Of a stretch of 5,064 nucleotides of DNA, positions 1 through 5,064 are shown one piece after another. The DNA lies in the NCBI GenBank assembly GCA_027295975.1, contig JAPUJX010000072.1, positions 1 to 5,064 of the forward strand, written 5' to 3'. The notes beneath the pieces were generated by a model. It saw nothing but the letters and a program-made list of their open reading frames with translations. It ran no database searches and was not told the origin of the DNA. Within the stretch, counting starts at the first letter, position 1; each line of letters starts with the position of its first letter. This DNA is from Gammaproteobacteria bacterium (GTDB lineage Bacteria; Pseudomonadota; Gammaproteobacteria; Pseudomonadales; Azotimanducaceae). The position numbers and the translations under genes are program-made.

Positions 1-1102
1 GCGCGGTCGGCGAGCTGATCGGCGAGGTGCGCGACGAGGTGCGCGCCTTCGGTGCCGTGCGCGAGGCCTTCAAGCCGGCCGAGGCCGGCGGGCCGATGTC
101 TTCGGAGGTCAGCGCGTCGTCGCAGGCGTAGTAGAAAACACTCAATGTCAACGGCTGGTCGATGTTGTTTGCGGTCACCTGTACCAGGAACTCTCGAGGA
201 TCGGCGTCTGCCGGTTCCTCGACTTCCGGGCCAACTCCGTTTGCTGGAGTTACAGCTACCCCTGGCGGTGTATTAATTTGAAATTTCACCGGTCCCGCTT
301 CGTTGTTCCAGTGCACCTTGTATAAGGGATCCAGGTGAAAGCCGAGATACAGGGTGCCGTTGCCGTTTGCCAGAACACCGCGGTCGCCTTCCGCGCGAAT
401 CTTGACGAAAAACGGGTGTTCCGAGCTCTCGAGCACCGCATCGATTTCGATCGGCATCATTCCAGCGGGTTTCTTGATCCGAGGGACGATGCCCTTGGCG
501 ACCGTCGGCGCTGGTGGCTGGGTCGGTAGATCGAGATCCGCGACCCTGGTTGGTTTGTCCACAGTTCCGATCAGTCGCTCGAGATCGCGACGAAGCTCCT
601 GTGGATTGCTCCACCGACGAGCAGCAACGATCACGCCATCCGAGTCCATCAACAGCTCGCCATTCGGCGTTCTACCCATCGCCCGGTGAAAGTCGTTGTC
701 CATGGTGTCGGCCAGCCACTTGACCGACGTACCCAGCACACGTTTGGCTTCCGCTACGTGCATCAACCGCTCCTCGATCGTGACCGGGCTGATATAGTTG
801 TTGTACTCGGGGTGCGCGAGGGGTTTGTAGACGTAATAAAACACGACCCCCCTGGGGGCGTAATCTCTTTCGACCGTCTCCAAACTTGGGACGTTAGATA
901 AAAACGGGGGTCAGGTGAGGCAGCCTAGGATCAGCACCGTGTAGTGACCGCGGGTGAGCTCTCTCAAGTTCGCTGGGGTGCCCTCATCAGTCACCAGTTC
1001 GAGATCTGGAACGCGCTGGCCAACTTCGGGGAAGGATCCGCCGGGTTGGGCCTGCGCCGAGAAGGCGACAAAAGTCGCGAGAATCATGGCTACAGTTCGC
1101 AT
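1..1102 (-). CDS. Deiodinase-like secreted selenoprotein with DsbD-alpha-like C-terminal domain (UGA read as Sec; 3' end not seen)
   Basis: The ATG at 1102-1100 follows AGAGG by 5 bases. Residues 1-18 look like a Sec signal peptide (hydrophobic V4-F14, cleavage near AQA/QP), so the product is probably periplasmic. Residues 25-63 are a redoxin-type start (FPEVGQRVPDLEL), leading to G60-C61-L62-T63, UGA codon 64, then PPF. This matches the deiodinase active site GS(C/A)T-Sec-P(P/S)F. The frame stays open from the UGA to base 1 (303 codons). It keeps further deiodinase signatures: AHP at 96-98 (compare EAHPSDG) and ADTMDNDFHRAMG at 131-143 (compare the MDNNANIAYG region of vertebrate enzymes). 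After a Pro-rich linker (about 192-212), residues 215-329 are beta-rich, with VHWNNEAGP at 263-271 and FYYACDD at 323-329, resembling the DsbD alpha domain. The role is probably thiol/selenol redox chemistry or reductive dehalogenation; the substrate is unknown. It is divergent from the P450 cluster. The last ~38 codons (base 115 to 1) lack family character and may be foreign. Confidence 0.85.
3..131 (+). other. GC-rich block with a possible C-terminal fragment of another protein
   Basis: Bases 1 to about 118 are roughly 75% GC by my count, against about 50% in the next 60 bases. On the plus strand a frame open from the edge to TAG at 129-131 reads as a plausible amphipathic helix (GELIGEVRDEVRAFGAVREA). 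All but two of its 42 codons end in G or C. The minus-strand frame of the selenoprotein is also open here but reads as low-complexity Ser/Thr/Pro/Ala sequence. GC at third positions is high in both frames, so codon use does not decide. I do not recognise the plus-strand peptide. It could be a convergent gene end, or foreign sequence joined by rearrangement or assembly. Confidence 0.25.
875..893 (-). promoter_or_regulatory. Candidate bacterial SECIS hairpin downstream of the UGA
   Basis: Read on the minus strand, CGUCCC (893-888) pairs with GGaGACG (881-875) with one bulged A, around the loop AAGUUU. If the outer A-U of the loop closes, the apical loop is AGUU with G in its second position. 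Bacterial SECIS elements typically carry a G in the first two loop bases, and here the loop starts about 23 bases after the UGA, within the usual spacing range. E. coli fdhF has a comparable small stem with a bulge and an AGGUCU loop. Folding was done by eye only. A C-run just after the UGA (910-906) could also pair with a G-run at 852-847, enclosing this hairpin. Confidence 0.55.
911..913 (-). other. In-frame UGA, predicted selenocysteine codon (residue 64)
   Basis: This UGA is the only stop codon in a 367-codon reading frame. It falls within GCLT-U-PPF, the exact position of the catalytic selenocysteine in deiodinases. Similarity to the family continues on both sides, which a true stop would not explain. 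C61 gives a CxxU arrangement, the selenium counterpart of the thioredoxin CxxC. The selenocysteine machinery (selA, selB, selC, selD) is not in this window, so decoding is inferred. Confidence 0.85.
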
Positions 1103-1107
1103 GTTTG

Positions 1108-1112
1108 CCTCT
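1108..1112 (-). promoter_or_regulatory. Ribosome binding site of the selenoprotein gene
   Basis: AGAGG on the minus strand lies 5 bases upstream of the ATG at 1102-1100. It supports this start, which also gives a complete signal peptide. Confidence 0.6.
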
Positions 1113-1139
1113 TTAGTCGCCCTGAAATGGGGATGATAT

Positions 1140-1145
1140 ATTCTA
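1140..1145 (-). promoter_or_regulatory. Possible -10 box for the selenoprotein gene
   Basis: TAGAAT on the minus strand (5 of 6 to TATAAT) lies within TATAGAATATA in the AT-rich divergent intergenic stretch. It would start transcription about 30 bases before the ATG. No good -35 box is seen at the right distance, so this is weak. The ten bases GTATAGAATA recur before the gene that starts at 5056. Confidence 0.3.
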
Positions 1146-1150
1146 TACGG

Positions 1151-1178
1151 TTGATGTGGCAGTTCCCGTCGCTATTAT
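1151..1178 (+). promoter_or_regulatory. Probable sigma-70 promoter for the P450 cluster
   Basis: TTGATG at 1151-1156 (4 of 6 to TTGACA) and TATTAT at 1173-1178 (5 of 6 to TATAAT) are separated by 16 bases. Transcription would begin near 1185, leaving an untranslated leader of about 60 bases before the ATG at 1246. If real, it rules out translation from the in-frame GTG at 1156 or the ATG at 1177. Confidence 0.45.
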
Positions 1179-1245
1179 GGATAGATTCCATGGCAACCGG
1201 ATCCCGGATGATAATCAGCCATCCGACCACCACCTAACCGGAACG

Positions 1246-2463
1246 ATGGGAAATTTTGCGCTTGGGTCTCATGAGTTCGATCTGCGTTCTCTGCCGGCCG
1301 AATTCTACCTGGATCCCTACCCGACATACGCTCTCTTGCGTTCGGAAACGCCGTTGTTCCAGTGCCCGGATGGCAGCTACTTTCTAACCCGTTACGCGGA
1401 TCTGAACGCGATATACCGGGACGCGAGGCGCTTCAGCTCCGATAAGAAACTGCAGTTTGCGCCGGTGTTCGGCGAGGGCTCGCCCTTGTATGAGCATCAC
1501 ACCACAAGTCTGGTGTTCAACGACCCGCCTTTGCATACGCGAGTGCGCAAGGCGATCGGCAACGCGTTGTCGAATCGTGTGGTGGAGACCATGCGCGCCG
1601 GTCTGGAAGCTCTCGTAGAAGATCTGCTCGTGCGGATGGAAGGGTTGGAGGAGGTTGACATCGTAGCCGACTACGCTGCGGCTATACCTGTTGAGGTCAT
1701 CGGCAATCTGTTGAGCATTCCGAAGGATGAGCGCGGACCTTTGCGCCGGTGGTCGCTGGGTATCCTTGGTGGGCTGGAGGTTGGGTTGGATTCCGAGAAG
1801 TTGGTGTACGGTAACCAGTGCGTGGAAGAGTTTCTGGCATATCTGAACGAATTCATCGCCAGGCGCCGTAAACGGCTGACCAACGAAGACGACATTCTGG
1901 CGCGGTTGCTGCGCTGGGAGAGCGATGGCGAGCGATTGAGTTCCGCTGAACTCTATCATCAGTGTATCTTCCTGTTGAACGCGGGACATGAGACGACCAC
2001 GAATCTGATTGGCAACGGCGTGGAGCTGCTCTTGAGATTTCCTGCGTCACGGGATCAACTCATTCGTAACCCGAGCCTTGTCGATTCTGCTGTGGAAGAG
2101 ATGCTCCGTTACGAGAGCTCCAATCAGCTGGGCAACCGAACCACCACCCAGAGCGTCGAGATCGGCGGCGTTGAGATTCCCGCTGGAACCGTATTGACCT
2201 TGTGTATCGGAGCCGCCAACCGCGATCCCGCCCAGATCCCCCATCCCGACGCATTTGACATCTCGCGGCATCCGAACGCTCACCTCGCGTTCGGCGCGGG
2301 AATTCACACCTGTGCGGGCCTGAACGTGGCCCGCATGGAAGCCCGGGTGGCCATTGCGCGTTTGTTCGAGCGTTTCCCCCACATCGAGCTGAGGGGGGCG
2401 CAAACGCGCTCAGACCGGGCCCGATTTCGTGGCTTCACGCGGCTGCCGGTCGGGATAGGGTAG
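1246..2463 (+). CDS. Cytochrome P450 monooxygenase, soluble bacterial class
   Basis: A 405-residue P450, the normal length for soluble bacterial enzymes that take electrons from a ferredoxin. It inserts one oxygen atom from O2 into an organic substrate. Visible signatures, in order: the N-terminal LDPYPTYALLR region; I-helix oxygen-activation motif A246-GHETT-T251; K-helix E285-M-L-R288; and heme loop FGAGIHTCAG at 349-358, with C356 as the thiolate ligand. There is no signal peptide or membrane anchor, so it should be cytosolic. The ATG at 1246 is chosen because family homology begins just after it, the length fits, and a promoter seems to overlap the earlier in-frame GTG at 1156 (which would add 30 residues) and ATG at 1177. 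The Shine-Dalgarno before 1246 is weak. The gene lies 92 bases upstream of an acyl-CoA ligase, suggesting a catabolic role with a carboxylic acid or its precursor. No ferredoxin or reductase gene is in the window. The substrate and CYP subfamily cannot be assigned from sight. Confidence 0.95.
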   Translation: MGNFALGSHEFDLRSLPAEFYLDPYPTYALLRSETPLFQCPDGSYFLTRYADLNAIYRDARRFSSDKKLQFAPVFGEGSPLYEHHTTSLVFNDPPLHTRVRKAIGNALSNRVVETMRAGLEALVEDLLVRMEGLEEVDIVADYAAAIPVEVIGNLLSIPKDERGPLRRWSLGILGGLEVGLDSEKLVYGNQCVEEFLAYLNEFIARRRKRLTNEDDILARLLRWESDGERLSSAELYHQCIFLLNAGHETTTNLIGNGVELLLRFPASRDQLIRNPSLVDSAVEEMLRYESSNQLGNRTTTQSVEIGGVEIPAGTVLTLCIGAANRDPAQIPHPDAFDISRHPNAHLAFGAGIHTCAGLNVARMEARVAIARLFERFPHIELRGAQTRSDRARFRGFTRLPVGIG

Positions 2464-2542
2464 CGGCGTTGGTGGGAGCGTTGTGCCGCAAGTATTGGCA
2501 ATGCTGACTTCCGCTGATTTGTTTTATCCTTTACGAGTCAGC

Positions 2543-2547
2543 AAGGA
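2543..2547 (+). promoter_or_regulatory. Ribosome binding site choosing the ligase start
   Basis: AAGGA lies 8 bases before the ATG at 2556 and only 3 bases before the ATG at 2551. The 2551 ATG reads ATG TCA TGA, a two-codon frame whose stop overlaps the 2556 start. Spacing and frame both favour 2556 as the real start. Confidence 0.6.
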
Positions 2548-2555
2548 CCCATGTC

Positions 2556-4151
2556 ATGACATTTGATTACCCTGACCTCATGCCGCAGATGGTCGCCAGG
2601 CGTGCCCGCGAGAGCGGCGACAGCGCAGCATTGAAACACGTTGATGGGAGCGTGTTGACCTGGGCGGACGCCTACGGCGATTCGCTGCGCTGGGCTAGCG
2701 CGTTGGAGCGATTTGGTGCAACGGGTGGACAACCCGTTGTCACTCTCTTCGCGAACAGCTTCGATGCGTTTCGTTCGTGGCAGGGATGCGCCTGGTTTGG
2801 CGCCATCGAATCGCCTGTGAATACGAACTACAAGGGCGACTGGTTGCGTCACGTCGTAAACAACACCGCTGCCGAAATCGTACTTGCCGACGATCGTTTT
2901 GTCGGACCGATTTTCGACATTGCCGATCAGCTCACACACGTAAAACGGCTGGTCGTCTTCGGCTCCCTCGATTCCGTGCCACAGGGTCTGCCCTTCAAGG
3001 TAATCTCTGCGGAAGAGTTTCTCGACGGCGTGGATGCAGCGGAGCGGCCAGAGCCGGGTCCCTGGGATCTCTCGTCGTTGATTTACACCTCCGGGACAAC
3101 CGGGCGCTCCAAGGCAGTGATGGTTCCCTGGGGGCAGTTCACAGCATCGATGGAAAGCGGGTTCATTCCTCTTGACCGGCTGGAAGGTATCCGCATCTAT
3201 TCACCCTTTCCCGTATTCCACGTCACCGGCAAGGGCGGATTCTATTTTGCGGCGGTTTTTGGTGGTGCCAGCGTGATTCGCGAAGCCTTTTCGCCCAGAG
3301 AATACTGGCACGACGTGCAAACGTTCGACGCGAATGCTGCCATCCTCCTCGGGCCGCTGGCGCAGATGCTGCTGAACCAACCCGAACAGCCTGGCGAAGC
3401 TGACAACCCCATGAAGACCGTTGTGATGGCGCCGGTCATTCCTGACGTCGATGCGTTCTGCAGACGTTTTGGGGTTGAGGTTTTTACCACTTACAACATG
3501 ACTGAAATCAACTGCCCCATTGTTCGGCCGGATGAACGATGCACCAGCAACAACTTCCGAAGCTGCGGCCAGGCACGTGAGGGTGTCGAAATACGTATCG
3601 TCGATGAACATGATCGGGAAGTGCCCCCGAACACTCCGGGGGAACTCATCGTGCGCGGCGAACCGTGGGAGCTGAACGTCGGCTACTGGAATATGCCGGA
3701 CAAAACGAGCGAGGCCTGGCGCAACGGTTGGTTCCACACGGGTGATGCGTTCACCTATGACGACGACGGCAACTATTATTTTGTCGACCGCGCCAAGGAC
3801 TACATTCGTAGGCGTGGTGAGAACATTTCGAGCTTCGAGATTGAAACGATCGTGAACGAACACCCATCAATTTCTGAAAGTGGCGCCGTTGCCGTGCCTG
3901 CGGATGAAGGTGAAGACGAAGTCAAGATAGCTGTCGTGCTGGAAGAAAACACGAACTTCGATCCTGCAGATCTCATCGAGTTTCTGATTCCCCGGATGCC
4001 GCGTTTCGCCATTCCCCGGTATGTGGAAATCTGGGATGCGCTGCCCAAGACAGAGGCGACCGCTCGCATCCAGAAGGCCAAGATCCGCGACGCTGGCGTC
4101 TCTGCCGAGACCTGGGACCGTGTTGCGGCCGGTGTTGTCATTCCACGCTGA
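2556..4151 (+). CDS. Acyl-CoA synthetase / ligase, AMP-binding (ANL) superfamily
   Basis: A 531-residue adenylate-forming enzyme that should activate a carboxylic acid with ATP and then form its CoA thioester. The core motifs are all visible: P-loop YTSGTTGRSK at 177-186; A5 motif Y313-NMTE-E317; A7 T395-G-D397, which binds the ribose hydroxyls; and hinge D411-R-A-K-D-Y-I-R, followed by RRGENIS. In the C-terminal domain the usual A10 segment (PKTxTGK) reads PKTEATARIQK at 497-507, with one extra residue and R504 where the adenylation lysine normally sits. The overall look is close to the CaiC/DitJ-like 'ATP-dependent acyl-CoA ligase' group rather than classic long-chain FadD, but that is an impression. 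The enzyme should be cytosolic, with no signal or membrane segment. It sits between a P450 and a 3-hydroxyacyl-CoA dehydrogenase, consistent with entry of an oxidised compound into beta-oxidation-like breakdown. The substrate is unknown. Confidence 0.93.
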   Translation: MTFDYPDLMPQMVARRARESGDSAALKHVDGSVLTWADAYGDSLRWASALERFGATGGQPVVTLFANSFDAFRSWQGCAWFGAIESPVNTNYKGDWLRHVVNNTAAEIVLADDRFVGPIFDIADQLTHVKRLVVFGSLDSVPQGLPFKVISAEEFLDGVDAAERPEPGPWDLSSLIYTSGTTGRSKAVMVPWGQFTASMESGFIPLDRLEGIRIYSPFPVFHVTGKGGFYFAAVFGGASVIREAFSPREYWHDVQTFDANAAILLGPLAQMLLNQPEQPGEADNPMKTVVMAPVIPDVDAFCRRFGVEVFTTYNMTEINCPIVRPDERCTSNNFRSCGQAREGVEIRIVDEHDREVPPNTPGELIVRGEPWELNVGYWNMPDKTSEAWRNGWFHTGDAFTYDDDGNYYFVDRAKDYIRRRGENISSFEIETIVNEHPSISESGAVAVPADEGEDEVKIAVVLEENTNFDPADLIEFLIPRMPRFAIPRYVEIWDALPKTEATARIQKAKIRDAGVSAETWDRVAAGVVIPR

Positions 4152-4208
4152 TGTTCTTACCCTGACCCCTGCAGTTTTTCCCCAAAACAAACAGAGAACC
4201 ATTGAACA

Positions 4209-4979
4209 GTGAAATTAGAAGACATCAAGAGCATCGGAATATTAGGCGCAGGCGTCATGGGCGGTGGCATTGCCCAGTGTGCCATTCTAGCCGGTAAAAA
4301 CGTGATCGTTCGGGATCTCACCGACGAAATCTGTGAAAACGCCAGGGACGTCATCCTGAACAGCCGGTTCGGTTTCAACAAAGCTGTCGAGCTCGGCAAG
4401 ATGACGGCCGAGTCGAAGGACGATGCCATGTCCCGCTTGAGCTTTACAACGGATGTCGCGGGCCTGCGCGACTGTGACCTCATCATCGAGGCGATCGGTG
4501 GCGGTGAGGACGGCGCGATCGAAAACAAGCCGTTGAAACTCAAGGTCTGGGCGGAGCTGGATGAAGTTGTCAACAAGGACGCCGTTTTCGCCAGTAATAC
4601 GTCGATGTTTACGATCGCGGACCTGGCTGAGGTGACATCCAGAAAAGACCGGTTCATCGGGATGCATCTGTTCAGCCCCGCGAACATCATGAAACTGGTT
4701 GAGGTGACCGGAACAGAGGAGACGACAGACGACGTTGTGCAGCTCATCGTAGATTTGAGCGAAAGCTGGGGCAAAACGTCCATCGTACTCAAGGACGTTC
4801 CCGGCGATACCGGCTTCATTGGAAATCGAATCATGGCTGCGGTTAGAAGAGAGGCCATGAAGATCGTTGACGAAGGGGTGGGCACGAGAGAGGACGTAAA
4901 CCTCGCGATGACCCTTGGATTCCGATGGCCTGCCGGACCTTTCCCACAAGGACCCAGCGCGCGCAGCGGTTGGAAGTAG
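4209..4979 (+). CDS. 3-hydroxyacyl-CoA dehydrogenase, short C-terminus
   Basis: A 256-residue NAD-dependent dehydrogenase that oxidises 3-hydroxyacyl-CoA to 3-ketoacyl-CoA. The Rossmann fold opens with G13-A-G-V-M-G18 and an acidic D36-type end of beta-2 (IVRDL). S129-N-T-S132 is the conserved active-site loop. H153 (HLFSP) and E165 (KLVEV), 12 residues apart, form the catalytic His-Glu pair. N206 (FIGNRI) matches the conserved Asn at the start of the C-terminal domain. The end reads LGFRWPAGPF and then only PQGPSARSGWK. Family members commonly run about 280-310 residues, so some 30-45 residues of C-terminal helices appear missing. Neither other forward frame past 4940 shows the usual continuation. 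It may be a natural short form or a truncation. The start is the GTG at 4209, giving the typical KLEDIKSIGILGAG beginning, although the Shine-Dalgarno is poor. It follows the ligase by 57 bases, probably in the same operon. Confidence 0.9.
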   Translation: MKLEDIKSIGILGAGVMGGGIAQCAILAGKNVIVRDLTDEICENARDVILNSRFGFNKAVELGKMTAESKDDAMSRLSFTTDVAGLRDCDLIIEAIGGGEDGAIENKPLKLKVWAELDEVVNKDAVFASNTSMFTIADLAEVTSRKDRFIGMHLFSPANIMKLVEVTGTEETTDDVVQLIVDLSESWGKTSIVLKDVPGDTGFIGNRIMAAVRREAMKIVDEGVGTREDVNLAMTLGFRWPAGPFPQGPSARSGWK

Positions 4980-4990
4980 CTGCTTCGGTA

Positions 4991-4996
4991 TAGAAT
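4991..4996 (+). promoter_or_regulatory. Possible -10 box for the downstream gene
   Basis: TAGAAT (5 of 6 to TATAAT) lies in GTATAGAATA, the same ten bases found in the selenoprotein promoter region. It stands 12 bases after the dehydrogenase stop and 59 bases before the next ATG. A candidate -35, TTGGAA at 4970-4975, gives only a 15-base spacer, so the call is tentative. Confidence 0.25.
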
Positions 4997-5043
4997 AGCG
5001 CCTGCGGCTGAAAAAAGCGGCAACCATCCTTGCACGAGGTGTA

Positions 5044-5048
5044 GGGAG
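5044..5048 (+). promoter_or_regulatory. Ribosome binding site of the 3'-edge gene
   Basis: GGGAG lies 7 bases before the ATG at 5056, the best-placed Shine-Dalgarno of the plus-strand genes. It makes a real gene start there likely. Confidence 0.55.
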
Positions 5049-5055
5049 CATTTCA

Positions 5056-5064
5056 ATGGATTCG
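5056..5064 (+). CDS. Start of an unidentified gene, cut by the window edge
   Basis: Only ATG GAT TCG (Met-Asp-Ser) is inside the window. A good ribosome binding site upstream, and the 76-base gap after the dehydrogenase, support a gene start. Its product cannot be inferred from three codons. Its orientation makes it a likely further member of the P450/ligase/dehydrogenase group. Confidence 0.45.

Noticed and set aside
911..913. UGA as a genuine stop or nonsense mutation, making the downstream part a pseudogene
   Set aside because: The downstream frame has no other stop for 303 codons and retains family motifs. The UGA is exactly at the known Sec position, so random decay is unlikely.
1156..1245. 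N-terminal extension of the P450 from the GTG at 1156
   Set aside because: It has no ribosome binding site, its sequence (HGNRIPDDNQPSDHH) is not P450-like, and a promoter-like -35/-10 pair overlaps it. It cannot be fully excluded.
1384..1989. Long minus-strand open frame of 201 codons within the P450 gene
   Set aside because: It lies wholly antisense to a P450 with intact motifs. Its translation shows no recognisable domain, so it is a shadow of codon bias.
2459..2490. Possible terminator after the P450 (GCGGC ... GCCGC)
   Set aside because: It has only a five-base stem around a 17-base loop and no U-run, too weak for an intrinsic terminator.
3201..3863. Long minus-strand open frame of 220 codons within the ligase gene
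   Set aside because: It is antisense to the conserved adenylation core and its product looks like no known family.
4152..4208. CTGACCCC followed by a T-run between ligase and dehydrogenase, similar to bases near the UGA at 905-913
   Set aside because: The shared string is short and low in complexity. There is no hairpin before the T-run, and no third copy was seen, so it is neither a repeat family nor a terminator.
4157..5056. Long minus-strand open frame opposite the dehydrogenase
   Set aside because: The plus strand has complete dehydrogenase catalytic motifs. The antisense product is Ser/Ala/Pro-rich without domain features.

Overview
The window looks like part of a bacterial chromosome, probably a Pseudomonadota (perhaps marine gammaproteobacterial) genome of moderate GC. 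That guess rests on codon use, E. coli-like promoter and Shine-Dalgarno elements, and the gene content. No RNA gene, CRISPR array, insertion sequence or phage gene is visible.

Layout. (1) Bases 1-1102, minus strand: a deiodinase-like secreted thioredoxin-fold protein. It appears to end after 63 codons at an in-frame UGA, but the same frame then runs open to the window edge and keeps coding recognisable family sequence. The UGA sits exactly where iodothyronine deiodinases carry selenocysteine (GCLT-U-PPF), and a hairpin that could be a bacterial SECIS follows it. Read with UGA as selenocysteine, this is a deiodinase-like domain followed by a second domain resembling the N-terminal (alpha) domain of DsbD. 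A standard annotation would report a 63-residue fragment and miss the rest. (2) About 1103-1245: a divergent promoter region. (3) 1246-4979, plus strand: cytochrome P450, acyl-CoA synthetase (AMP-binding) and 3-hydroxyacyl-CoA dehydrogenase, close together on one strand. (4) 5056 to the end: the first three codons of another gene with its own ribosome binding site and possibly its own promoter.

How the plus-strand genes may work together: the P450 would oxidise a lipophilic substrate, the ligase would activate a carboxylic acid as its CoA thioester, and the dehydrogenase would carry out the NAD-dependent oxidation of a 3-hydroxyacyl-CoA in a beta-oxidation-type route. The substrate cannot be read from the sequence; terpenoid, steroid side-chain or modified fatty acid catabolism are all possible.

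Cautions. The first ~115 bases are far more GC-rich than the rest, and the selenoprotein's C-terminal family pattern breaks off there, so an assembly junction or rearrangement is possible. The dehydrogenase appears short at its C-terminus. The ligase has an Arg where the catalytic C-terminal Lys of its superfamily usually sits.
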